Below are positions 16,162 through 24,831 of a DNA stretch of 64,000 nucleotides, one piece after another; the first letter of the stretch is position 1, and every line of letters begins with the position of its first letter. The position numbers and the translations under genes are program-made. Origin of the DNA: PALSA-555 sp963731625 (lineage in GTDB: Bacteria; Actinomycetota; Acidimicrobiia; IMCC26256; PALSA-555); contig CAVSWH010000001.1 of NCBI GenBank assembly GCA_963731625.1, positions 1,426,001 to 1,490,000 of the forward strand, read 5' to 3'. Below the pieces are notes generated by a model that did not search any database, was not told the DNA's origin, and saw nothing but the letters and a program-made list of their open reading frames with translations.

Positions 16162-16188
16162 TTAGCACTCGGCAGGTGTGAGTGCTAG
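16162..16188 (-). promoter_or_regulatory. CIRCE operator (HrcA binding site) upstream of groES
   Basis: TTAGCACTC at 16162-16170, nine bases, then GAGTGCTAG at 16180-16188. The consensus is TTAGCACTC-N9-GAGTGCTAA, so only the final base of one half differs. It lies 31 to 57 bases upstream of the groES start codon, the usual place for repression by HrcA. Confidence 0.96.
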
Positions 16189-16232
16189 CCATCAAGATAT
16201 CGTCCCGGCGCACCGCGCGGCAAGCCCGAGGC

Positions 16233-17234
16233 TCAGCCGACGGCGGGCAGCCCGAGCGTGGGGTCGACCCCGTCGTCGAGCGGCGTGGGGCCGTCGGACC
16301 GCCAGCGCCACCAGGCCGCGGCGGCGATCATCGCGGCGTTGTCGGTGCACAGGCCCGGCGCGGGGAGGAACGCCCGTCGTCCGGTCGTCTCGGCGAGGGC
16401 CCGGACCTGGGCCCGCAGCGCCGAGTTCGCGGCGACGCCGCCCCCGAGCACCAGGGTGGGGGCGTCGGCCTCGTCCGCCGCCGCGGCGAGCTTGGCCACG
16501 AGCTGGTCGACGGCCGCGGCCTGGAACGAGGCGGCGACGTCGGCGACGGGGTCGTCGGGATGCTGGCGGACGTGGTTCACGACGGCCGTTTTGAGCCCGG
16601 CGTAGGAGAAGTCGGCCTGGTCGGCCATGGCCCGGGGGAAGGCGATCGCGGCGGGGTCGCCCGACCGGGCGAGCGCGTCGATGGCGGGACCGCCCGGGTA
16701 GCCGAGGCCGAGGAAGCGGGCCACCTTGTCGAACGCCTCGCCGGCCGCGTCGTCGACCGTCTGGCCCACGACGCGGTAGCGGCCGTGTGCCTCCATGATC
16801 ACGAGGAGCGTGTGCCCGCCCGACGCGACGAGCACGGCGAGGGGCGGCTCGAGGTCGGGCTGCTCGAGCCACGCCGCGTAGAGGTGCGCCTCGAGGTGGT
16901 TCACCCCGACGTACGGGATGTCCGCGACGAGCGCGAGCGCCTTCGCCGCGCTCACGCCGACGAGCAGCGCCCCGGCGAGCCCGGGCCCCCGACACGCCGC
17001 CACGGCGTCGAGCGCGCCGAGGGCGACGCCGGCCTCCTCGAGCGCCTCGGCGAGGACCGGGCCGATGAGCTCGACGTGGGCGCGGCTGGCGATCTCGGGG
17101 ACGACCCCGCCGTAGCGGGCGTGCAGGTCGACCTGGCTCGACACCACCGATGAGCGCACCGTGGTGCCGTCGACGACCACCGCGGCGGCCGTCTCGTCGC
17201 AGGACGTCTCGAGTCCGAGGAGGGTGGCGGTCAT
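16233..17234 (-). CDS. tsaD: tRNA N6-threonylcarbamoyladenosine transferase
   Basis: A 333-residue enzyme that transfers the threonylcarbamoyl group to A37 of tRNAs reading ANN codons, working with TsaB and TsaE. The metal-binding NHLEAHLYAAW (two histidines), LVASGGHTLL, and the ASKHA-fold segments LGLETSCDETAAAVV and LVLGGGVAANSALR are all present. The start ATG overlaps the stop of rimI by four bases (ATGA). It is the last gene of the long operon; a 101-base gap with the CIRCE element separates it from groES. The length is normal. Confidence 0.97.
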   Translation of the reverse strand: MTATLLGLETSCDETAAAVVVDGTTVRSSVVSSQVDLHARYGGVVPEIASRAHVELIGPVLAEALEEAGVALGALDAVAACRGPGLAGALLVGVSAAKALALVADIPYVGVNHLEAHLYAAWLEQPDLEPPLAVLVASGGHTLLVIMEAHGRYRVVGQTVDDAAGEAFDKVARFLGLGYPGGPAIDALARSGDPAAIAFPRAMADQADFSYAGLKTAVVNHVRQHPDDPVADVAASFQAAAVDQLVAKLAAAADEADAPTLVLGGGVAANSALRAQVRALAETTGRRAFLPAPGLCTDNAAMIAAAAWWRWRSDGPTPLDDGVDPTLGLPAVG

Positions 17235-17776
17235 CGCCGCCGGTCGTCGTAGCTGGTCTCGCCGGGGATCGTGCGCTCGAGCGCGGCGAGCAGGGCGGCG
17301 TAGTCCGGGGTGTCGACGTCGCGGACCCACATCACGAGCGCGTCCTCGTGGGTCTCCTGGTAGTAGTTCTTGCGGACGCCGACGGGCGCGAAGCCGAACC
17401 GCCGGTACAGCTCCTGCGCGCCCCGGTTGGAGAGCCGCACCTCGAGCGTCAGGTTCTTCGCGCCGCGGGCGATGGCCTCGCGGGCGAGCACGAGCAGGAG
17501 CCGCATGCCGATGTGCCGCCGGTGCCAGGCCGGGTCCACCGCGATGGTCGTGACGTGGCCGTCCTCGCCGCTGAGCATGAGCCCGGCGTAGCCGGTGACG
17601 TCGCGCCCGACGCGAGCCACGAAGTAGGCGCGCGACCCGCGGAGCGCGAGCTCGGAGAGGAAGAGCGAGTGGCTCCACGGGCGCGGGTACACGAGCCCCT
17701 CGATGCGCAGCACCGATCGCAGGTGCCGGCGCCGCATCGGCACGATGTGCACGAGGAGCGGGGCGGTGACGGTCAC
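17231..17776 (-). CDS. rimI: Ribosomal protein S18-alanine N-acetyltransferase family
   Basis: A 181-residue GNAT acetyltransferase. The acetyl-CoA loop region (VDPAWHRRHIGMRLLLVL, of the Q/RxxGxG/A type) and the EVRLSNRGAQELYRRFGF block typical of RimI are seen. In E. coli RimI acetylates the N-terminal alanine of S18; mycobacterial RimI has a wider N-terminal substrate range. Position between tsaB and tsaD is the standard actinobacterial arrangement. Both ends overlap neighbours by four bases (GTGA with tsaB, ATGA with tsaD). A C-terminal tail of about 20 polar residues follows the domain. Confidence 0.92.
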   Translation of the reverse strand: MTVTAPLLVHIVPMRRRHLRSVLRIEGLVYPRPWSHSLFLSELALRGSRAYFVARVGRDVTGYAGLMLSGEDGHVTTIAVDPAWHRRHIGMRLLLVLAREAIARGAKNLTLEVRLSNRGAQELYRRFGFAPVGVRKNYYQETHEDALVMWVRDVDTPDYAALLAALERTIPGETSYDDRRR

Positions 17777-18465
17777 CGGGCGGATCCCCAGGCGAGCGCC
17801 GCGTCGCTCTCACGCAGGTAGAGGGGCCGGACCGCGTCCGGCATCTCCGCGTCACCGCGTGCGACGCGGCGGGTCGCGAGCTCGACGAGCGCCGCGGCGC
17901 TCGGCGAATCGAAGTCGGGACCGGCGACCTCGGCGCACTCGAGGCCCGCGAAGTCGGACCAGTACGGGTCGACACCGTCGCCGGCCAGGATCACGTCGTC
18001 GCCCGCGGCGGCCAGCGCGGAGGCGATCTGGGACGCCGGCCCGACCGTGTACTCGGAGACCCGCTCGACGCCGCCGACGACGGGTCGGTAGGTGGCGTGG
18101 AAGACCTCGTGGCGGCGGGCGTCGACGACGACGGCGACGACTCGCCGCGCGTGGCGCAGCGGGTAGGCGATGAGGTCGAGGCTGGGGACGGCGACGACCC
18201 CGACGGCCAGGGCCTGCGCCATGACCTTCACGGTCGTGACGCCGACGCGCAGCCCCGTGAAGAGCCCCGGCCCCACCCCGACGGCGAGCGCGTCGAGGGC
18301 CTCGAGGCGCACGCCGGTCTGCTCGCAGAGATACGCGATGGCGGGCGCGAGCTGCTCCGCGTGCCGGCGTCCCTCGGCGAGGCGGACCTCGCCGCGGACC
18401 CGCCCGTCCTCGCCGAGCGCGACGGACACCTGGGGCGTCGCCGTGTCGACCGCGAGGAGCAACAT
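17773..18465 (-). CDS. tsaB: tRNA t6A biosynthesis protein TsaB
   Basis: A 230-residue inactive paralogue of TsaD that forms the scaffold dimer TsaB-TsaD for threonylcarbamoyladenosine synthesis. The N-terminus LLLAVDTATPQVSVALG and the segment AVGVGPGLFTGLRVGV are the family signatures. The start codon overlaps the tsaE stop by one base (TGATG) and the stop overlaps the rimI start by four, so translation is coupled. The length is normal. Confidence 0.95.
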   Translation of the reverse strand: MLLLAVDTATPQVSVALGEDGRVRGEVRLAEGRRHAEQLAPAIAYLCEQTGVRLEALDALAVGVGPGLFTGLRVGVTTVKVMAQALAVGVVAVPSLDLIAYPLRHARRVVAVVVDARRHEVFHATYRPVVGGVERVSEYTVGPASQIASALAAAGDDVILAGDGVDPYWSDFAGLECAEVAGPDFDSPSAAALVELATRRVARGDAEMPDAVRPLYLRESDAALAWGSAR

Positions 18466-18938
18466 CAGGCCGCCTCGACGAGCGCGGCGAGTGCCTCCTG
18501 GCGGTCGCGCCAGCCGCCCCGCGGCGTGAACGCGACGAGTCGGTCGTCGGGTCCGTCGGTGCCCGCGGTCAGGCAGACTTCGAGGTGGTCGGGGCCGAGG
18601 TAGTCACGCACGACGTCGCCCCACTCGACCGCGAGCACCGCGCCCTCGGCGAGGTCGTCGAGGCCCAGGTCGTAGAGCTCGTGCGCGGACTCGAGGCGAT
18701 ACACGTCCACGTGGACGAGGCGCAGCCGTCCCGCGTACTCGCGGGCGAGCGTGAAGGTCGGGCTGACGACAGGATCCTCGACGTCGAGTCCGGCGGCGAG
18801 CCCTTGGACGAACGTCGTCTTGCCGGCGCCGAGCCCGCCGGCGAGCACGAGGACGTCACCCGGATCGAGCAGGGCCGCGAGGCCGCCGGCGAGGCGCCGG
18901 GTCTGGTCGGCCGAGCGGGTGCGCACCGCGAGGTTCAC
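18465..18938 (-). CDS. tsaE: tRNA t6A biosynthesis ATPase TsaE
   Basis: A 157-residue P-loop ATPase needed for turnover of the t6A complex. Walker A reads GGLGAGKTTFVQGLA; SPTFTLAREY (switch I type) and HVDVYRLES follow, as in the family. The start is the GTG at 18938, which forms a GTGA overlap with the stop of the uracil-DNA glycosylase gene. Size and order (udg-tsaE-tsaB-rimI-tsaD) support the call. Confidence 0.95.
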   Translation of the reverse strand: MNLAVRTRSADQTRRLAGGLAALLDPGDVLVLAGGLGAGKTTFVQGLAAGLDVEDPVVSPTFTLAREYAGRLRLVHVDVYRLESAHELYDLGLDDLAEGAVLAVEWGDVVRDYLGPDHLEVCLTAGTDGPDDRLVAFTPRGGWRDRQEALAALVEAA

Positions 18939-19522
18939 GACAGGCGCGCGAGGGCCCGCTTCACGAGCACGAAGTCGGCGCGGGCCTGCGCCAGCGCGGC
19001 GCCGCCGTTGCGCAGCACCGCGGCCGGGTGCAGCGTGGGGATGAGCACGCCGCCCTCGCGGTAGGGCTGCTCCCGGCCGCGCAGCTTCGTGATGCCCTCC
19101 TTCGTGTCGAGGAGCAGCCGCGTCGCGAAGTTCCCGAGGGTCACGACGACGCGAGGCGCGAGGAAGTCGAGCTGCGCGTCGAGGTACGGGCGACACGCCT
19201 CGATCTCGGCCGGCAGCGGGTCGCGGTTGCCCGGCGGCCGGCACTTCACGACGTTGCAGATGTACACGTCGTCGCGACGCAGGCCGATCCCCTCGATGAG
19301 GCGGGTGAGCAGCTGGCCGGCCCGGCCCACGAAGGGGATGCCCTGCCGGTCCTCCTCCGCGCCGGGGCCCTCCCCCACGAACACCAGGTCGGCGTGCTCG
19401 TCGCCCACGCCGAAGACGACCTGGGTCCGCTGCTCGGCGAGCGGGCACTTCGTGCACGTCGCCGCGGTCGCGGCGAGCTCGGCGAAGGAGCTCCAGGCCG
19501 GCGCGGGGTTGAGGAGGCCCAT
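18935..19522 (-). CDS. Family 4 uracil-DNA glycosylase (iron-sulfur type)
   Basis: A 195-residue base-excision repair enzyme that removes uracil from DNA. Four cysteines with the family 4 spacing are seen (CTKC near residues 23-26, NVVKCRPPGNR, and EACRPYL), which bind a 4Fe-4S cluster. Active-site motifs are FVGEGPGAEEDRQGIPFVGR and LIPTLHPAAVLR. It follows the P1 peptidase gene by three bases and overlaps tsaE by four, so it belongs to the t6A part of the operon only by location. Confidence 0.93.
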   Translation of the reverse strand: MGLLNPAPAWSSFAELAATAATCTKCPLAEQRTQVVFGVGDEHADLVFVGEGPGAEEDRQGIPFVGRAGQLLTRLIEGIGLRRDDVYICNVVKCRPPGNRDPLPAEIEACRPYLDAQLDFLAPRVVVTLGNFATRLLLDTKEGITKLRGREQPYREGGVLIPTLHPAAVLRNGGAALAQARADFVLVKRALARLS

Positions 19523-19525
19523 GCA

Positions 19526-20416
19526 TCAATCATCGCCCGCGCGGACCGCGTCCCGCACCGCCGACGCCGCGACCTCGGTGGCGGCGACACGGAGCCGGTC
19601 GAGGTGGGCGTCGACCGCGCCCGTGGCCAGGACGATCGCGAGGTCGCCGTCGTGGCGGGTGTGTGAGGGATGCACCGCCTGCGCAACGCCGTGGTTCGCG
19701 CTCTGGGCGACGAGCGCCGCGTCGACCTTCGCGAGCCGCGCGTCGGTCGCGACGACCAGGAGCGTGGTGTTGCCTTCACCCTCGAAGGGGGCGACGTCGG
19801 GGAAGGCGTCGACGTCGTCGCCGGCACGGGAGCCGGCGAGGATGCGACCGTCTGCGTCGCGCACGTCACCGATCGCGTTCACGACGGCCAGCGCCCCGAC
19901 GGTGACCGGCCCGACCGTGCAGCTCGCCGTGCCGAGCCCGCCGGGCACGGCGTGCTCGCCGCCTCGCCACTTCCCGACGGTGGCCCCCCGTCCCGCGCCC
20001 ACGCGGCCGGTGCGCAGGGGCGTGCCCCGGGCCGCCGCGTCCATGGCGGCCCGGCCCTCGTCCGGGCCGGGCCAGGTGCCACCGGATTCGACGAGGTCGT
20101 AGATCGCGGCGGTGGGGACGATGGGCACGACGCCGCCGCGGGTCGGGAACCCACGGCCGTGCTCGGCCAGCCACGCCATCACACCGTCGGCCGTGCCGAG
20201 CCCGAACGCCGACCCGCCGGTGAGGACGACGGCGTCGACCGTGTCGACGGTGCGGCCGGGCTCGAGCAGGGCGAGCTCCCGGCTCGCCGGCGCGCCCCCG
20301 CGCTGCTCGGCGGCACCGACCGTGCCGGGCGGCACGAGGATGACGGTGACGCCCGTGCCGTCGCCGGTCCACTGCCCGACCTGGACGCCGGGCACCTCGG
20401 TGATGCTGCCCGTCAC
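19526..20416 (-). CDS. P1 (S58, DmpA-like) self-processing aminopeptidase
   Basis: A 296-residue member of the DmpA/ThnT family of N-terminal nucleophile hydrolases. The family cuts itself once, and the new N-terminal Ser or Thr becomes the nucleophile. The segment GEGNTTLLVVATDA fits this site, so cleavage is expected between Asn216 and Thr217. VLTGGSAFGLGTADGV is the conserved region of the alpha chain. The start GTG overlaps the stop of the alpha/beta hydrolase gene by four bases. The substrate is unknown; relatives act on D-amino-acid or beta-amino peptides or pantetheine compounds. Confidence 0.9.
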   Translation of the reverse strand: MTGSITEVPGVQVGQWTGDGTGVTVILVPPGTVGAAEQRGGAPASRELALLEPGRTVDTVDAVVLTGGSAFGLGTADGVMAWLAEHGRGFPTRGGVVPIVPTAAIYDLVESGGTWPGPDEGRAAMDAAARGTPLRTGRVGAGRGATVGKWRGGEHAVPGGLGTASCTVGPVTVGALAVVNAIGDVRDADGRILAGSRAGDDVDAFPDVAPFEGEGNTTLLVVATDARLAKVDAALVAQSANHGVAQAVHPSHTRHDGDLAIVLATGAVDAHLDRLRVAATEVAASAVRDAVRAGDD

Positions 20417-21420
20417 GCAGCCCCGGCGGTCGCCGGCAGCGTCCCGACGTCGCGGGCGAAGTCGAGGAGGAGGTGGTGGAACACCTCGGTGCGCTCGAGC
20501 ATGATCATGTGCCCCGCGCCGTCGAGCATCTCGAGACGCGCGTCGGGGATGAGAGCGGCGATGCGACGCGATTCCTGCGGCGGCGTGATCACGTCCGCGG
20601 TGCCGCCGATCACGAGCGTGGGGATCTCGATCGACGGCAGGTCGTCGAGCAGGTCGAGCCCCAGGAGCGACGCGGTCGCCTCCCGAGCCGTCTCGGTGGC
20701 GCACTCGGCCAGCATCTGGCGGTTCAGCTCCACCTGGCTGGCGACCGGATAGCGGCCGAAGCCCACCCGGGCGAACAGCAGCCCGAGGTCCGGGCGGGCC
20801 ATCAGGGCCCGCAGGTCGAAGGCGCCGGTGACGCGCTCGGCGACGTAGCGCAGCCGGCGGGACGCCGAGATGCTCGTCTTGGCGAGCGTCGAGAGCAGGA
20901 CGAGCCCGCGGACCCGCTCGTGCAGCACGTCGGGGTGATGGAGCGCGAACGCCTGCATCGCGACGCCGCCCATCGAGTGGCCGACGAGCACCCCGTCGCG
21001 GACGTCGAGCGCCTCGAGGACGTCGCGCACGTCGGACGCGAGGTTCGCGACGGAGTGCCCGGTCGAGCCGACGAGCGATTGGCCGTGCCCGCGGTGGTCG
21101 AAGGCGATCGTGCGGACACCCTCGCTGGGGAGCTCGGCGAACTGCTTGATCCAGACCCGGGAGTCGATCGTGACACCGTGGGAGAAGACGAGCGACGGGC
21201 CCTGACCCCGGGTCAGCGTGGCGAGGCTCGCGCCGTCGGCCGTCGGGACACGCGGCGCCGCGTCGAAGGGGACGGCGTGCAGGCGTCCCATGTCGGGATC
21301 GGGTCGACGCCGAAGGGACCGCAGCGTGGCGCGCTCGGCGACATAGCCGGACGCCGCCGCCGCGCCGGCCACGGCCGCGGTGAGCCCCAGCGCCTGGAGG
21401 GTGCGGCGACGCGCGCTCAT
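20413..21420 (-). CDS. Alpha/beta hydrolase with N-terminal membrane anchor
   Basis: A 335-residue protein. Residues 1-30 are a basic stretch and a hydrophobic helix (LGLTAAVAGAAAASGYVA), probably an uncleaved anchor or signal. The hydrolase domain has the oxyanion strand VFSHGVTID, the nucleophile elbow LVGHSMGGVAMQ, the acid segment IGGTADVITPP and the closing histidine GAGHMIMLE, so the catalytic triad is complete. A mobile cap lies between. The ATG at 21420 overlaps the alr stop (ATGA). The substrate is unknown. An equivalent hydrolase next to alr is common in actinobacterial operons. Confidence 0.9.
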   Translation of the reverse strand: MSARRRTLQALGLTAAVAGAAAASGYVAERATLRSLRRRPDPDMGRLHAVPFDAAPRVPTADGASLATLTRGQGPSLVFSHGVTIDSRVWIKQFAELPSEGVRTIAFDHRGHGQSLVGSTGHSVANLASDVRDVLEALDVRDGVLVGHSMGGVAMQAFALHHPDVLHERVRGLVLLSTLAKTSISASRRLRYVAERVTGAFDLRALMARPDLGLLFARVGFGRYPVASQVELNRQMLAECATETAREATASLLGLDLLDDLPSIEIPTLVIGGTADVITPPQESRRIAALIPDARLEMLDGAGHMIMLERTEVFHHLLLDFARDVGTLPATAGAA

Positions 21421-22547
21421 CCGACGTACCGGCGGGGAACACGGGGACCGATCCCGGTGACGACCTCGTAGGCGATGATGCCCAGCCGGTCGGCCCACTC
21501 CTCGGCGGTGATCGCCTCGCCCCCTTGAGTGCCGAGGAGCACGACCTCGTCGCCGACCTCGACGTCGCCGTCGCCGACGTCGACCATCAGCTGGTCCATC
21601 GTGACGGCGCCCGCGATCGGGTAGCGGCGCCCGTGGAGGAGCACCTCGCCGCCCCGCAGCCCGAGCTTGCGAGGGACCCCGTCGGCGTACCCGACGGGCA
21701 CGGTCGCGACGGTGCCTGGGCGCTCGAGCGCGTAGCGCAGCCCGTAGGAGAGGCGGGCGCCGGCGGGCAGCGACTTCACGTACGTCACCCGGGCGCGCAG
21801 CGACAGCGCGGGCTCGAGCGTGACCACCGTCGGGGTCGGGCCGGGCGCGACGCCGTACAGGGCGATGCCGACGCGCACGAGGTCGAAGCGCGCGTCCGGG
21901 AACTGCAGCAGCCCTGCCGAGTTGGCGGCGTGGACGAGCGGCGGGCGGGTGCCGGCGCGCTCGAGGTCGGCGATGAGGCGACCGAACTCGTCGAGCTGGG
22001 CGCGGGTCTCCGGGCGGTCGGGCTCGTCGGCGACGGCGAAGTGGGTGCAGATCCCCTCGAGGCGCAGCTCCGGTCGTGCGGTCACTGCGGCGACGAGGTC
22101 GGGAGCCTCGTCGGGGGCGCAGCCGACGCGATGCATCCCGGTGTCGACCTTGAGGTGGACGGGCAGCGGGTCGGCGGCGCGGTCGGCCACGGCCTTGGCG
22201 AGCGCCTCGATGCCCGGCTCGGTGTACACGACCGGTGTGAGCCCGGCCTCGACCACGACGGGCGCCGAGCCGGCGGGCGGCTCCGACAGCACGAGGATCG
22301 GCGCCTCGAGCCCGGCGGCGCGCAGGGCCGTGCCCTCCTCGACGAGCGCGACGCCCAGCCAGGACGCGCCCGCCTCGAGGGCGGCGCGGGCCACCGGGAC
22401 CGCCCCGTGCCCGTAGCCGTCCGCCTTCACGACGGCGAGGAGCGCCGCCGGATCGGCGAGCGAGGCCAGCCGGCGCGTGTTCGCGCGCACCGCGCCGAGG
22501 TCCACCTCGCCCCAGGTGGGGCGGACGTCGGGCACCGCCTCGGTCAC
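21417..22547 (-). CDS. alr: Alanine racemase
   Basis: A 376-residue PLP enzyme that interconverts L- and D-alanine for peptidoglycan. The PLP lysine lies in LLAVVKADGYGHGAVPVAR near residue 41. HLKVDTGMHRVG, VHAANSAGLL, RVGIALYGVAP and the beta-domain segment GAVTMDQLMVDVG are typical, and the catalytic tyrosine is in RLSYGLRY. The start GTG overlaps the stop of the CBS gene by four bases, the stop overlaps the hydrolase start, so the gene is fully embedded in the operon. Confidence 0.96.
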   Translation of the reverse strand: MTEAVPDVRPTWGEVDLGAVRANTRRLASLADPAALLAVVKADGYGHGAVPVARAALEAGASWLGVALVEEGTALRAAGLEAPILVLSEPPAGSAPVVVEAGLTPVVYTEPGIEALAKAVADRAADPLPVHLKVDTGMHRVGCAPDEAPDLVAAVTARPELRLEGICTHFAVADEPDRPETRAQLDEFGRLIADLERAGTRPPLVHAANSAGLLQFPDARFDLVRVGIALYGVAPGPTPTVVTLEPALSLRARVTYVKSLPAGARLSYGLRYALERPGTVATVPVGYADGVPRKLGLRGGEVLLHGRRYPIAGAVTMDQLMVDVGDGDVEVGDEVVLLGTQGGEAITAEEWADRLGIIAYEVVTGIGPRVPRRYVG

Positions 22548-23014
22548 GTGTCCGCGGCTACCCGTCGCACGAGGTCGCCGCGCGCCACGATCCCCACGAG
22601 GCGGCCGTCAGCGTCGACGACGGGCATGTGGGTGACGTCGCGGTCGTGCATCCGCGCCGCGACGTCTCCGAGCGTGTCGTCGGGCCGCGCCGTCTCGTAC
22701 TCGGTGACCATGAGCTCATCGACCGTCGCGGCGACCATCCGGCGCAGCTCGCGCTCGAAGTGCTTCTGCGCGCCGGGCAGCTCGACGCCGACACCGAAGA
22801 GGTTGAGCCAGGTGGGCGCGTGGAGGTTGGACTCGGAGACGATGAGGTCCTCGTCGCGCAGGAGCCCCACGACGCGGCCGTCAGCGTCGACGACGGGCGC
22901 CGCGCCGATCGAGCGCTTCGCGAGGAGGTCGGCCGCCTCCTCGAAGCTCTGGTCGGGGCGCAGCGAGACCACCTTCGTGGTCATCACGTCTCGGATCGGC
23001 GTGCTGGCCGCCAT
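22544..23014 (-). CDS. Two-CBS-domain protein
   Basis: A 156-residue protein made of a Bateman pair of CBS domains: residues 1-60 (IRDVMTTKVVSLRPDQ, GAAPVVDADGRVVGLLRD) and 95-156 (VDELMVTEYETARPDDTL, THMPVVDADGRLVGIVARGD). The linker of about 35 residues contains LNLFGVGVELPGAQKHFE. Such stand-alone proteins usually sense adenine nucleotides and regulate a partner. The gene starts within the nnr stop (TGATG) and overlaps alr by four bases. The partner cannot be deduced. Confidence 0.92.
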   Translation of the reverse strand: MAASTPIRDVMTTKVVSLRPDQSFEEAADLLAKRSIGAAPVVDADGRVVGLLRDEDLIVSESNLHAPTWLNLFGVGVELPGAQKHFERELRRMVAATVDELMVTEYETARPDDTLGDVAARMHDRDVTHMPVVDADGRLVGIVARGDLVRRVAADT

Positions 23015-24432
23015 CAGTGCCCCCGGGAGAGGTCGTCGAGCGTGCGCGGCAGGGCCACGATCAGGTCACCTGCGACGAGGCCAGTATGGCCCGCGATGTC
23101 ACCGGCCCGGCCGTGCACGAACGCCCCGACGGCGGCGGCGTCGAACGCCGGCAGGCCGCGGGCGAGGAACCCACCGATGATGCCGGTGAGCACATCACCG
23201 CTCCCCGCGGTGGCGAGCTCCGATCCGCCCGTCGGGTTGATCCGCGCCCGGCCCGCGGGCTCGGCGATGACGGTGGCGGGACCCTTCAGCAGCGTCACGC
23301 AGCCGCTCCGGGCGGCGAGGCGACGCGCCGCGTCGACCCGGTCCACGCCGACGGGCTCGCCGGCGAGCCGCGCGTACTCACCGTCGTGGGGCGTGAGGAT
23401 CGTCGGCGCCGGCCGGTCGCGCAGGTCGTCGACGTGGTCGGCGAAGGCGTTGAGCCCGTCGGCGTCGAGCACGAGCGGGATCGGCGCCTTCGCCACGATC
23501 TCGTGGACCGCGGCGCGGGTCGCCGCGGCTGTGCCGAGCCCGGGGCCGACGGCGAGGGCGTGGAAGCGCTCGACGCTCGCCAGCAGGTCCCCGAGTCCGG
23601 CGAGCGCGCCGTCGTCGGTCGCGGGGAGCACCTTCGTGATGACCTCGCTCCCGTCGCCGGTCGACGGTGCCGGCACGCCGCACCAGACGATCCCGGCGCC
23701 GGCGCGCATCGCGGCGTGGCTGACGAAGAGCGGGGCGCCGGTCATGCCGCCCGACCCGCCGACGACGAGCAGCGGGGCCCGCCACTTGTTCGTGTCGTCC
23801 GGACGGGCGCTCGCGAGCAGCGCCGCGCGCGCGTCGGCGTCCTCCAGCACGTGCAGCCTCGGCGTGCCGACGTCGATGCCGATGTCCGCGACGGCCACCG
23901 CGCCCGCGTGCGTCTGCCCCGGCTCGAAGAGCACGCCCGGCTTCCGGGCGGCGAAGGTCACCGTGGCGACCGCCTGCACCGCGATGCCGTCCGTCGCGCC
24001 GGTGCGGCCGTCGACGCCCGACGGGATGTCGACGGCGACGGTGAGCTGCGCCGCGCTCGCGGCCGCGACATCCGCCGCGACGCCGTCGAGGCGCCCGCTG
24101 AACCCCGTGCCGTACATCGCGTCGACGAGCACGTCGGCCCGGGCGAGTGCCCGGCCGACCGTGGCGGGCGAGGGCGCCGCGGCGAGCTCGATGACGTCGA
24201 CGCGTGCCCCCCACCCGGCGAGGACCCCGGCGGTGACCAGCCCGTCGCCGCCGTTGTTGCCCTTGCCGCACACGATCGCGGCGCGGCGACCGTAGAGCCC
24301 GTCGAGCTGGCGCCGGACCTCCCAGGCGACGGCTCGCCCGGCACGGTCCATGAGCGTCGCCTCGGGCGTCCCGGCCGCGATCGTCCGTCGGTCGGCCTCG
24401 GCCATCTCGGTCGGGGTGAGCACAGGCTGCAC
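23014..24432 (-). CDS. nnr: Bifunctional NAD(P)H-hydrate epimerase / dehydratase
   Basis: A 472-residue repair enzyme for hydrated NADH and NADPH. Residues 1 to about 210 are the epimerase domain (CGKGNNGGDGLVTAGVLA, ADVLVDAMYGTGFSG, TVAVDIPSGVDG). Residues about 220-472 are the ADP-dependent dehydratase of the ribokinase-like fold (ALAVGPGLG, LDADGLNAF, ILTPHDGEYARL, ATAGSGDVLTGIIGG). The GTG at 24432 lies three bases after the acpS stop. Position between acpS and alr is conserved in actinobacteria. Confidence 0.96.
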   Translation of the reverse strand: MQPVLTPTEMAEADRRTIAAGTPEATLMDRAGRAVAWEVRRQLDGLYGRRAAIVCGKGNNGGDGLVTAGVLAGWGARVDVIELAAAPSPATVGRALARADVLVDAMYGTGFSGRLDGVAADVAAASAAQLTVAVDIPSGVDGRTGATDGIAVQAVATVTFAARKPGVLFEPGQTHAGAVAVADIGIDVGTPRLHVLEDADARAALLASARPDDTNKWRAPLLVVGGSGGMTGAPLFVSHAAMRAGAGIVWCGVPAPSTGDGSEVITKVLPATDDGALAGLGDLLASVERFHALAVGPGLGTAAATRAAVHEIVAKAPIPLVLDADGLNAFADHVDDLRDRPAPTILTPHDGEYARLAGEPVGVDRVDAARRLAARSGCVTLLKGPATVIAEPAGRARINPTGGSELATAGSGDVLTGIIGGFLARGLPAFDAAAVGAFVHGRAGDIAGHTGLVAGDLIVALPRTLDDLSRGH

Positions 24433-24435
24433 GAC

Positions 24436-24831
24436 TCAGCCCACGGCGATCGCGACCGCCAGCGCGGTGGAGTTCGTGTGGGTCAGCGAGAGGTGCCACG
24501 CGACGACGCCGTGCTGGTCGGCCAGGTCGGCGGCCCGGCCGTGCAGCGCGACCCTCGGGGCGCCGCCGCGCTGGCGGACGACCTCGACGTCGCGCAGCTT
24601 GAACTTCCACAACCCGACGCCGAGCGCCTTCATGACGGCCTCCTTCGCGCCGAAGCGCGCCGCGAGGCTCTTGGCGGGGTCTTTCTGACGGTAGGCGTAC
24701 GCGCGCTCGTCGTCGCTGAAGAGCCGTTCCCCGAGCCGCTCGCCCCGCCGCTCCATCGCGAGGCGGAACCGCGGCACCTCGACGAGGTCCGTGCCCAGCC
24801 CGACGATGCACAGGGCGGGCGCGCTCGTCAC
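24436..24831 (-). CDS. acpS: Holo-[acyl-carrier-protein] synthase
   Basis: A 131-residue phosphopantetheinyl transferase that loads the 4'-phosphopantetheine arm of CoA onto acyl carrier protein. VGLGTDLVEVPRF holds the Mg-binding Asp; RFGAKEAVMKALGVG holds the Glu-Ala-x-x-Lys motif; HLSLTHTNSTALAVAIA closes the domain. I chose the GTG at 24831 because it forms a GTGA overlap with the glmS stop, as elsewhere in the operon; a GTG at 24843 would add four residues. Confidence 0.95.
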   Translation of the reverse strand: MTSAPALCIVGLGTDLVEVPRFRLAMERRGERLGERLFSDDERAYAYRQKDPAKSLAARFGAKEAVMKALGVGLWKFKLRDVEVVRQRGGAPRVALHGRAADLADQHGVVAWHLSLTHTNSTALAVAIAVG

